From an uncultured Lachnoanaerobaculum sp. (GTDB lineage: Bacteria; Bacillota; Clostridia; Lachnospirales; Lachnospiraceae), in NCBI RefSeq assembly GCF_938015485.1, contig NZ_CALLVU010000072.1, positions 1-50,224 of the forward strand: 50,224 bases of DNA, read 5' to 3'. The notes beneath the pieces were generated by a model that ran no database searches, was not told the origin of the DNA, and saw nothing but the letters and a program-made list of their open reading frames with translations. This document shows positions 43,326 through 50,224 of this stretch, in pieces. The translations under genes were made by a program, and so were the position numbers. Positions within the stretch are counted from its first letter, which is position 1, and the number at the start of each line of letters is the position of its first letter.

Positions 43326-44742
43326 AGTGTATAAATATTGATATAATTCCAAGTGTGATAATACCTGTAATTGACATTATCATAGAAACCGTAGTTTTAC
43401 ATTTTACCTGGTCTTTAATATCTGTAAGACCGAACATACCGTTGAATACCCAGAATCCGCTATCGTTAAAGTAGCTGAATGAGATGGCACCGACACAGCA
43501 AGCCATTGCCATAATAAGTGGTGAAGCATTCAAGTTACTCATAAGCGGTGCGGTAAGTAATGATGCGGTAGTGATAGCAACAGTAGCAGAACCGAGAGCT
43601 ATACGCATAAGTGCAGCAATAAGGAACGGGATAAGCAGTGCAGGAATCGGAAGTCCGGCAACAGCCTGACCTAACACATCACCGATACCGCTTGCCTTTA
43701 TTACATTACCGAGTGAACCGCCGGCACCTGTGATAAGCATAATCATACCTGTGTCTTTGATAGCATCATTCATGATATTAAGAACTTTATCCTTTTCAAC
43801 TTTAGCCGCAAGACCGTATATAGCAAGTATTGTACCGATACCAAGTGCTACAATAGGCTCACCGAACAGGCTGATAATATCATGTGCGATACCTGTTTTA
43901 CTTCCTAACAAGTCCCAGAATGTCTTTATAAATATAAGGATTATAGGAACAATAATAGGAGCAATGGAAGCACCGAATGAAGGTAGTTTCTTTGTCTTTA
44001 TAAGACCTTCAACCTCTTCCATTGTCTTTATATACTCAGCCTTATAGTCTTTACGAATATATCCGGAGTAATCTTCATTTGGAACTTGATAGATCTTTTT
44101 ACCAACCCACTTACAATATGGTACAATAACAATAATCATAGGAATTGAAACTATCATACCAAGTAAGATAATCTGTCCTACATCAACGTTTAAGTTGGCA
44201 GCGGCTGTCAAAGGTCCAGGAGTAGGTGGAACCATTGTGTGTGTCATTTGCAGACCACATGCCAAAGAAAGCGCCAAACTTATTACGGAGATACCGGTAA
44301 CGGAAGACATAGCCTTAACCAAAGGAGCAAAAATAACGATTGCAGAGTCGGCAAAAACCGGTATGGAAACAACCCAACCTGTCAGTGCAAGTGCCCACTC
44401 TTCTTTTCTCTTACCTATTGCTTTGATAAAAGTAAAAGCAAGCTGTTCTGCGGCACCGGAGGATTCCAGAACTCCGCCCATCATTACACCAAGTCCGATA
44501 ATAATACCGGTACTTTTGAGGGTGCTACCAAAACCGTCTTTTATAGCTGTGATAACACCGGTTGTCGCCACCTTTCCTGCAGCATCCTTTATATCTGAGA
44601 CAGGCATACCACCGATAAGACCGGTAATAAGCGCTGCTAAAAGGAGTGCAATGAAGGTATGAATCTTTGTTTTTAATACCAGGACTATCATTACTACAAT
44701 ACCTATTACAAGTCCAAGCATCATTCTTGTTGATTCACTCAT
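43324..44742 (-). CDS. GntP family gluconate/hydroxyacid permease
   Basis: 472 residues with about 12-14 membrane segments. The family pattern HTMVPPTPGPLTAAANLNVD (mid-protein) and VLESSGAAEQLA are typical of GntP/DsdX permeases, which import gluconate, glycerate, D-serine or similar acids with H+. The start follows GTGAGG. It is convergent with the AKR gene. Nearby are a hydroxyacid isomerase and a hydroxyacid dehydrogenase, which fits a sugar-acid or 2-hydroxyacid substrate. Confidence 0.92.
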   Translation of the reverse strand: MSESTRMMLGLVIGIVVMIVLVLKTKIHTFIALLLAALITGLIGGMPVSDIKDAAGKVATTGVITAIKDGFGSTLKSTGIIIGLGVMMGGVLESSGAAEQLAFTFIKAIGKRKEEWALALTGWVVSIPVFADSAIVIFAPLVKAMSSVTGISVISLALSLACGLQMTHTMVPPTPGPLTAAANLNVDVGQIILLGMIVSIPMIIVIVPYCKWVGKKIYQVPNEDYSGYIRKDYKAEYIKTMEEVEGLIKTKKLPSFGASIAPIIVPIILIFIKTFWDLLGSKTGIAHDIISLFGEPIVALGIGTILAIYGLAAKVEKDKVLNIMNDAIKDTGMIMLITGAGGSLGNVIKASGIGDVLGQAVAGLPIPALLIPFLIAALMRIALGSATVAITTASLLTAPLMSNLNASPLIMAMACCVGAISFSYFNDSGFWVFNGMFGLTDIKDQVKCKTTVSMIMSITGIITLGIISIFIH

Positions 44743-44955
44743 AAAAACCTCACATTTCTATACCTTATTTTAATAAATACTTAATTATTTACTCAAGTAT
44801 TATTAACTGATGTATGTATTTTAATACAAACAAATTTTCAAAGCAAGAAAGAAAAAATAATACGGTATATAAGAAAAACTGATAGTTAGGAGATAGAAAC
44901 TGTTGATGTATATTGAATATGACATGAAATCTTACATTTATTTAATGAACATATT

Positions 44956-45537
44956 TTAGTATGCATTATAAATAATATCAGCTGTTTTTCGTATATTAAA
45001 TTTATCAAAATATGCCTCCTCTTTTGGAATCCATACTGTATTGAAGACAGTCAAATTATCATAGCCGTCTCTTAATAATAAATGTTGTTGTTGTGTTTTT
45101 TTATCTATATCAACAAATATTTTTAAGTTATATATTTCATTGAATGTTGGGTGTAAGGAGTAAGAGCCTTCAACAATATTTATATGCGAATATGGCATTA
45201 TACATTTTAAAGCTTCATTAAAACCTAATGTATGACAGTCAAATGGTCGATATAAAATATCTTCTTTATTCAAGAGAGGATGTAATATCTCTTCATTGAA
45301 CCGTTCATAGTCTATATTACCGCCAACTTCAGACAACCTTTGTGCTGTTCTCTGATATTTTTGAAGATAAAAATCATCCATATGAAATAGGTTTCCAAGA
45401 TATTTGTTAGCAAGAGCAGTTCCTAATGTTGATTTTCCGCTCCCACATCTACCGTCAATACCGATAATACAATCAGTATGTTCTAAAATAACTTCATCTA
45501 TCAATGAATAGATAAATTTTAAATCTTTAATAATCAT
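44956..45537 (-). CDS. Uridine-kinase-like P-loop kinase
   Basis: 193 residues from ATG 45537 (MIIKDLKFIYSLIDE); an in-frame ATG nine codons upstream overlaps the previous gene more. Walker A is GIDGRCGSGKST near residue 26. HMDDFYLQKYQRT follows, like the DxD nucleoside site of uridine kinases, and then VEGSYSLHP. It overlaps the preceding ECF S-component gene by 11 bases, so it is likely to phosphorylate the compound that transporter imports. The true substrate could be a nucleoside or vitamin precursor. Confidence 0.78.
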   Translation of the reverse strand: MIIKDLKFIYSLIDEVILEHTDCIIGIDGRCGSGKSTLGTALANKYLGNLFHMDDFYLQKYQRTAQRLSEVGGNIDYERFNEEILHPLLNKEDILYRPFDCHTLGFNEALKCIMPYSHINIVEGSYSLHPTFNEIYNLKIFVDIDKKTQQQHLLLRDGYDNLTVFNTVWIPKEEAYFDKFNIRKTADIIYNAY

Positions 45538-46075
45538 TGTCTCTAAAATAATTATGCTGCGCAAAAAATACTTGTGTATTATTTATAATTATAGGAATAA
45601 TTATAAGTTGTAATATAATTCCAGGTATTGAGTTAAAAAAAACTCCTGATATAAATGCAGAAAATGTAAATGAATTTCCTACTATATTCAACAGGATTAG
45701 CTGTGTAATACCAAATACTGTTCTACCGATGATCATGGCCGGAATAAGTGAGCAATATATATTCGTTAGTTTTGTAGAAGGAGCTTTTGAAAATAAAAAA
45801 CCCGAAATAAAACCATATGTTGCCATTTCAAATGACATGGAGATGGCTATAGGATAGAGTATAGGTATTTCAAATATAAATGATTTAAGAAGTGGTAAAA
45901 TGAAACCCACAATCAAACCAAACTTCCGACCACATAAAAATCCACAAATTAACACAGGTATATGCATAGGCAAAAGCATATTGCCTATTGCAGGTATTTG
46001 ACCTGTAAGGATAGGCAAAAGAAGTCCTGATGTCAAAAGCAAAGCACTAATAGTCAATTTTTGAATTTTACTCAT
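45527..46075 (-). CDS. ECF transporter S component, substrate unknown
   Basis: 182 residues from ATG 46075 after GGAGGTATA. About six hydrophobic segments, with the ECF S-component pattern GNMLLPMHIPVLICGFLCG in the first third and a KAPSTKLTNIY loop. It needs an EcfAA'T module that is not in the window. Coupled to a uridine-kinase-like gene, which suggests uptake and trapping of a nucleoside-like or vitamin substrate. Not of the FolT type seen near the left edge. Confidence 0.8.
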   Translation of the reverse strand: MSKIQKLTISALLLTSGLLLPILTGQIPAIGNMLLPMHIPVLICGFLCGRKFGLIVGFILPLLKSFIFEIPILYPIAISMSFEMATYGFISGFLFSKAPSTKLTNIYCSLIPAMIIGRTVFGITQLILLNIVGNSFTFSAFISGVFFNSIPGIILQLIIIPIIINNTQVFFAQHNYFRDNDY

Positions 46076-46147
46076 ATTGATATATACCTCCAATTAAATA
46101 ACAGTATAACACAGTAAAAACTTTTAAAGCAAAAGTTACCGGAAAGA

Positions 46148-46177
46148 TTACACAAAAAATATAATTTATTTTATAAT
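46148..46177 (+). promoter_or_regulatory. Probable promoter of the LarA-like gene
   Basis: TTACAC (46148-46153), an 18-base spacer and a perfect TATAAT (46172-46177). It is about 40 bases before the start codon. There is no -24/-12 element, so sigma-54 is not indicated here. Confidence 0.45.
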
Positions 46178-46214
46178 AGCATTAGGTCGTTGCGTTTAAA
46201 TTTTAGGAGGAAAA

Positions 46215-47528
46215 ATGAAGATAGGAAATAACGGAATGGTTTCAAAGCTTTTGAAAGATGTGAAAATCCCAAAGATGTTTAGAGCAATTCAACAGTTTAA
46301 TAAAGAATCGATTTTGCCTGAAGATATTGAAAATGCAGTTTGGGAAGAACTGGGGAAGATAGAGTTTTCATCGAAGATAAAGCCGAAAATGAATATAGCT
46401 ATAACTGCAGGAAGCAGAGGTATTAGAAATGTTGATATTATAACAAGGTCTATAGTAAGGTTTGTGAAAGAAAAGGGAGCGAATCCTTTTATAGTACCGG
46501 CAATGGGAAGTCATGGAGGTGCCACTGCAGAGGGACAACTTGATGTACTGGCAGGATATAATATAACTGAGGAAACAATGGGCTGCCCTATAAAATCATC
46601 TATGGAAGTTGTTGAGCTGGGAATCTCAAGCAGAAACAAAAAAGTATATATGGATAAGAATGCATATGAATCTGATGGAGTGATAATTTCTTGCAGATTG
46701 AAACCGCATAATGCGTTTAGAGGTAAAGTGGAAAGCGGCCCGTGCAAAATGATGACAGTCGGTCTGGGGAAGCAGGCAGGTGCAAGTTTGGTGCATAGTG
46801 ACGGTATGAACCATATTGCAGAAAATATACCGACTATGGCAGAAGTAGTAATAAACAGCGGTAAAATACTGTTTGCAATACCGTGTCTTGAGAATGCATA
46901 TGATGAGACTTTCAAAATAGAAGCTATTTTACCGGAAGATATACTTAGACGAGAGCCTGAACTTTTAAAACTTGCATTTAAACATATGCCAAAAATTTTG
47001 GTAGAGGAAAGTGATGTGTTGGTGGTAGATGAAATAGGTAAAAATTACAGTGGAACAGGTGTGGACCCTAATATTACAGGGACATTTTCAACACCGTATG
47101 CTTCAGGCGGATTAAAGGTACAAAGAACATGTTTCCTTGATCTGAGTGAAGAGTCACATGGAAACTCTCTTGGAGTGGGACTTGCATCAGCAATAACAAA
47201 AAAGTTTTTTGAAAAAATAGACACTGAAGCAATGTATCCGAATTGTATAACAAGCACAGTTTTAGCATCGGCAAGAATACCATGTGTGGTTGCAAATGAT
47301 AAAGAGGCAATACAGATTTGTATAAAGACTTGTAATGAAGTGGATTATAATCATATTCGAATGGTAAGAATATCGAACAGCTTACATATAGGAGAAATAA
47401 TGCTTTCAGAAGAGTATTATAAAGATGTTTTGGAAGGAAAATATGAAGGAGTTATAGCAAAGGATTCACCGAAAGAATTAGAATTTGATGAGTCGGGTAA
47501 TTTGCTTACCAAGATAAAATATGAGTAA
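46215..47528 (+). CDS. LarA-superfamily nickel-pincer isomerase/racemase (DUF2088)
   Basis: 437 residues. The family motifs are PAMGSHGGATAEGQ (about residue 95) and the later CRLKPHNAFRGKVESGPCKMM, where a histidine and the lysine that carries the nickel-pincer cofactor are expected. Members racemise or epimerise 2-hydroxyacids or sugar acids. The closest type known to me is the nickel-pincer isomerase group often found beside GntP permeases and hydroxyacid dehydrogenases. LarB, LarC and LarE, needed to build the cofactor, are not in the window. Start after TTAGGAGGA. Its 3' end overlaps the regulator gene by eight bases. Substrate is inferred only. Confidence 0.82.
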   Translation: MKIGNNGMVSKLLKDVKIPKMFRAIQQFNKESILPEDIENAVWEELGKIEFSSKIKPKMNIAITAGSRGIRNVDIITRSIVRFVKEKGANPFIVPAMGSHGGATAEGQLDVLAGYNITEETMGCPIKSSMEVVELGISSRNKKVYMDKNAYESDGVIISCRLKPHNAFRGKVESGPCKMMTVGLGKQAGASLVHSDGMNHIAENIPTMAEVVINSGKILFAIPCLENAYDETFKIEAILPEDILRREPELLKLAFKHMPKILVEESDVLVVDEIGKNYSGTGVDPNITGTFSTPYASGGLKVQRTCFLDLSEESHGNSLGVGLASAITKKFFEKIDTEAMYPNCITSTVLASARIPCVVANDKEAIQICIKTCNEVDYNHIRMVRISNSLHIGEIMLSEEYYKDVLEGKYEGVIAKDSPKELEFDESGNLLTKIKYE

Positions 47529-49344
47529 AATATCACTTTTTGTACCAAGAGAGTCAATGCTTTTTCAGGCTCACAATATTTTACAGGAAGAAAAATATCA
47601 TGTTGACGGTTTATATGAGGTAAAGTCGGAAGATGTTATAAAAAGAGCAAGAGAATGTATTGCAAACGGTACCTCAATATTCATTGCAAGAGGATTGCAT
47701 GCTACATTGATAAAGCAGTACACAGATGCCACAGTTATAGATATTGTGGTTACAGCACAGGAAATGGCACTGCTTATAACCAGAGCAAAGAAAATTATAA
47801 AAAAGGACAGGCCGTCTATAGCTGTCATCGCACCCAAAAATATGCTATGTGATATGTCATACTTTGAGAGTATATATGAGATAAATTTGAAAATATATTA
47901 TGAAGAGTCAAAGAATGAACTTGAAGAGGCAACTATAAATGCTTATGAAAACCAATTTGATATAATAATTGGCGGTGAGACGGCGGTTAATAAGGCGACA
48001 TCTTTGGGAATTCCGTCTCTTTTTTTGTCAACTACAGAAGAGTCTTTAAAGAATGCAATAAAAATTGCAGATAATGTAAAGTACGCAATGGAGAGCGAGA
48101 AAAAAAGCAATGCACAGCTTGAGACAATTTTAGATTATTCATTTACAGGAGTGATTAAATTAGATACCGTAGGAAAGATTCTTGTTATAAATAAGATTAT
48201 GGAAAGCTTCTTTGCAGATGGTGAAAAGTTTATAGGCAGGTCGGTATTTGAAATATTACAAGATATTACAACAGATGATTTCAGACAGGTAATAGCAGGA
48301 GAAGTCGAAAATAAAGCATATTTTCTTAAGGTGGCAGGTAATAATTTTTATGCTGTTCTTGCTCCGATACTGGTAGACGGAAGTATAGACGGAGCAATAT
48401 TATCTTGTCATAAAGTGTTGGGACCGAAAGGTAATATTGAAAGTGAGCAAAAAAAATATAAAGCAGGGTTTGTGGCAGTCGGGAATTTTAAAGATATAGT
48501 TTGTGAGTCAAAGAAGATGCATGAAATAGTACATCTTGCAAAGCTGTATGCTAATTCGGATTCTCCAGTTATGATAACAGGTGAAACAGGAACTGAAAGA
48601 AGGCTTTTGGCGCAGAGTATACATAATTTCGGTACCAGAAGTAAAGAAGCATTTGTTATGATCAGTTGTGAAGGTATGGAAGAATCATTACAACGAGATT
48701 TGATATATGGAGAAAAGGGAGCGGTATTAGATGCAAGGGGAGGTACTATACTTATAGAAGAAGTAGATAAAATGAGTATTGCAAATCAATATAGCTTATT
48801 TCAAATAATTAAGTATAAAATACTTAGGTCGAAGTATTTGGATGTAAGAGTAATATGTACAAGTAGAAAAAATATATCGGAACTACTGTCATGTGGAGAA
48901 ATTTTGGAAGAGTTATATTATGTACTTGAAGGACTGAATCTTTTTATTCCGCCACTTAGAGAGAGAAAAGCGGATCTTAGTATAATGATTGATGATGCAA
49001 TAAAAAAAATAAATGAAAAGTACTCAAGATTGCATCACTTAAGTAAAGGTGCTAAAGACATTCTTATGGAGTATGAATGGAGCGGAAATATTTTACAATT
49101 AGATAATTTTATAGAAAGACTCATACTGACAGCAACAAAAAGAAGCATAGAAGAAAGGGTGGTTAAAGAACTGTTGGATGTTTTGTACATTCATGATGTA
49201 GATATTGTTAGTGGAGAAAAGGCTGCTAAAATAAAGGGCGCCTTAAAAAGATATGAAGGGAACAGAGCACTTACAGCAAAAGAACTTGGGATAAGCAAGG
49301 CAACATTATGGAGGTGGATGAAAAGATATGGATTTGAGAACTGA
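47521..49344 (+). CDS. PrpR-like sigma-54 activator homologue with degenerate ATPase
   Basis: 607 residues. The N-terminal PrpR-type sensor (about 1-190, with IIGGETAVNKATSLGIPS) and a PAS domain (about 195-300) precede an AAA+ domain. That domain is abnormal. The Walker A region reads GETGTERR at 354-361, where GESGTGKE is expected, so the lysine is missing. The Walker B region reads GGTILIEEV at 407-415 instead of GGTLFLDEI. The GAFTGA loop needed to contact sigma-54 is absent, replaced by LIYGEKGAVLDAR. The Fis-type helix-turn-helix (KELGISKATLWRWMKRYG) at the C-terminus is intact. It probably binds DNA and senses a ligand but cannot open sigma-54 promoters. It overlaps the LarA-like gene. 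Confidence 0.88.
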   Translation: MSKISLFVPRESMLFQAHNILQEEKYHVDGLYEVKSEDVIKRARECIANGTSIFIARGLHATLIKQYTDATVIDIVVTAQEMALLITRAKKIIKKDRPSIAVIAPKNMLCDMSYFESIYEINLKIYYEESKNELEEATINAYENQFDIIIGGETAVNKATSLGIPSLFLSTTEESLKNAIKIADNVKYAMESEKKSNAQLETILDYSFTGVIKLDTVGKILVINKIMESFFADGEKFIGRSVFEILQDITTDDFRQVIAGEVENKAYFLKVAGNNFYAVLAPILVDGSIDGAILSCHKVLGPKGNIESEQKKYKAGFVAVGNFKDIVCESKKMHEIVHLAKLYANSDSPVMITGETGTERRLLAQSIHNFGTRSKEAFVMISCEGMEESLQRDLIYGEKGAVLDARGGTILIEEVDKMSIANQYSLFQIIKYKILRSKYLDVRVICTSRKNISELLSCGEILEELYYVLEGLNLFIPPLRERKADLSIMIDDAIKKINEKYSRLHHLSKGAKDILMEYEWSGNILQLDNFIERLILTATKRSIEERVVKELLDVLYIHDVDIVSGEKAAKIKGALKRYEGNRALTAKELGISKATLWRWMKRYGFEN

Positions 49345-49382
49345 ATGAAATATATTGAAACCGGATGAAACTATATTGAAAC
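49345..49382 (+). repeat. Tandem 17/18-base repeat after the regulator gene
   Basis: ATGAAATATATTGAAAC (49345-49361) and ATGAAACTATATTGAAAC (49365-49382) are separated by three bases, so the centres are about 20 bases apart. They begin at the base after the regulator stop codon and lie about 70 bases upstream of the next promoter. This is the layout of an upstream activator or repressor site. Confidence 0.6.
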
Positions 49383-49453
49383 TATAGTGAAGTAAATAAA
49401 TAAAATCAAGCATGTTGTATATAAATATGAAAATCCTTAGTTAAATATTACTA

Positions 49454-49482
49454 TTGAATTAACTTTTTATTTTAACTATAAT
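49454..49482 (+). promoter_or_regulatory. Sigma-70-type promoter of the hydroxyacid dehydrogenase gene
   Basis: TTGAAT (49454-49459), exactly 17 bases, and a perfect TATAAT (49477-49482), 41 bases before the start codon. It is a strong housekeeping-type promoter, which fits with the neighbouring regulator not being a sigma-54 activator. Confidence 0.7.
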
Positions 49483-49522
49483 GCGAGAGAAGTTAGACAT
49501 TTGTTTTGAAAGGATGGTCAAA

Positions 49523-50224
49523 ATGAAAATTGGATTTATTGGTTTAGGAATTATGGGAAAGCCGATGGCAAAGAACCTTGTTAAGGCCGGACATGAGCTT
49601 GTAGTTTTTGATTTTAATAAAGAGGCGGTTGCAGAGCTTGTAGCTTTAGGAGCTAAGGAAGCAAAGAACAGTAAAGAAGTTGGAGAGGCTTGTGAGCAGG
49701 TTATCACAATGGTTCCAAACTCACCACAGGTAAGAGCGGCTGTACTTGGAGAAGGCGGAGTAGCTGAGGGAGCTAAGCCGGGAACTGTAGTTATTGATAT
49801 GAGTTCAATTGACCCTACCGAATCAAAGTCTATCGGTGCAGAGCTTGCTAAAAAGGGAATTGAGATGATGGATTGTCCTGTTTCAGGTGGAGAGCCTAAG
49901 GCAATAGACGGTACACTTTCAGTTATGTGTGGCGGTAAGAAAGAACTTTTTGACAAGTATTATGATATGCTTATGGTTATGGCAGGTTCAGTTGTATATG
50001 TCGGCGAACTTGGTTCAGGTAATGTTGCAAAGCTTGCAAATCAGATGATAGTTGCTATAAATATCGCTGCTGTAGCTGAGGCACTTACATTTGCAAAGAA
50101 GGCAGGAACAGCACCTGATGATATTTTTACAGAAGAATTTAAAACATACATCAAACATTATCATGATATATATGAAGAAAAAAATGAAAATGAACATCTT
50201 AAATTAGATATTGGCTATGGCGTT
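49523..50224 (+). CDS. Beta-hydroxyacid dehydrogenase (tartronate semialdehyde reductase-like), partial
   Basis: Open to the right edge; 234 codons seen. The Rossmann motif GFIGLGIMGKPMAKNL is at the start. The substrate motif DCPVSGGEPKAIDGTLSVM is near residue 118, and the catalytic lysine segment GSGNVAKLANQM is near residue 167. This is the 2-hydroxy-3-oxopropionate reductase type, which makes D-glycerate from tartronate semialdehyde. After about residue 200 (AGTAPDDIFT) the sequence no longer fits: the family continues with an xxIRGGLAGS-type block, but here it becomes a Lys/Glu/His-rich AT-rich stretch. Either a fusion or an assembly fault. Start after GAAAGGATGG. Confidence 0.8.
   Translation, partial: MKIGFIGLGIMGKPMAKNLVKAGHELVVFDFNKEAVAELVALGAKEAKNSKEVGEACEQVITMVPNSPQVRAAVLGEGGVAEGAKPGTVVIDMSSIDPTESKSIGAELAKKGIEMMDCPVSGGEPKAIDGTLSVMCGGKKELFDKYYDMLMVMAGSVVYVGELGSGNVAKLANQMIVAINIAAVAEALTFAKKAGTAPDDIFTEEFKTYIKHYHDIYEEKNENEHLKLDIGYGV

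Noticed and set aside
49345..49382. Possible CRISPR repeat because of the ATTGAAAC ends
   Set aside because: Only two units are present, with a 3-base gap instead of a spacer of 30 or more bases, and no cas genes are nearby.

Overview
The window looks like a chromosomal segment of a low-GC, anaerobic Firmicute, most likely a member of the Lachnospiraceae. The reasons are AT-rich DNA with strong AGGAGG ribosome binding sites, a clostridial order S10-spc-alpha ribosomal cluster with a KOW-domain protein between map and infA, zinc-type S14, an L17 with a long internal insertion, [FeFe]-hydrogenase maturases and a lysine fermentation operon. I cannot name a genus from sequence alone. No phage, insertion sequence, CRISPR array or rRNA gene is visible; one tRNA gene (Leu-CAA) lies at the left edge.

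Layout. (1) 1-2010: tRNA-Leu with terminator, an NAD(P)-malic enzyme and a folate-type ECF substrate-binding subunit. (2) 2020-18660: the S10-spc-alpha super-operon, rpsJ to rplQ, with secY, adk, map, infA and rpoA. It is unusual in holding several structured gaps, notably five consecutive hairpins between rpsN and rpsH, a terminator-like hairpin between rpsM and rpsK, and a good internal promoter before rpmJ. (3) 18718-24228: a MATE exporter, then a hydrogenase maturation operon (TM1266-like regulator, hydE, hydG, hydF). A short leader ORF overlapping an intrinsic terminator precedes this operon, and no hydrogenase structural gene is present. (4) 24263-26225, minus strand: a TetR regulator and a sortase-type surface protein. 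(5) 26448-39524: lysine fermentation. An EamA exporter is translationally coupled to kamB, followed by kamC and a PucR-type regulator. After a 400-base regulatory gap comes kal-kce-kdd-kamA-kamD-kamE, a cobalamin adenosyltransferase, and an NhaC-type transporter broken by a 56-base GC-rich duplication. The encoded enzymes take L-lysine through beta-lysine, 3,5-diaminohexanoate and 3-keto-5-aminohexanoate to 3-aminobutyryl-CoA and crotonyl-CoA. KamB/KamC would reactivate the B12-dependent mutase and the adenosyltransferase would supply its cofactor. (6) 39619-43286: a small membrane protein, a DUF697 protein, a second EamA exporter, and a divergent LysR / aldo-keto reductase pair. (7) 43324-50224: what looks like a 2-hydroxyacid or sugar-acid module. 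It has a GntP-type permease, a LarA-superfamily nickel-pincer isomerase, an overlapping PrpR-like regulator and a beta-hydroxyacid dehydrogenase that runs off the window, plus an ECF S-component paired with a uridine-kinase-like protein.

The most interesting points are these. The PrpR-like regulator has lost its Walker A lysine, a Walker B aspartate and the GAFTGA loop. An attenuator-like leader precedes the hydrogenase maturation genes. A hairpin array sits inside the spc operon. A 79% GC piece of DNA between perfect 17-base repeats splits the lysine-operon transporter. The dehydrogenase at the right edge stops matching its family about 100 bases before the end. The last two could be assembly errors.
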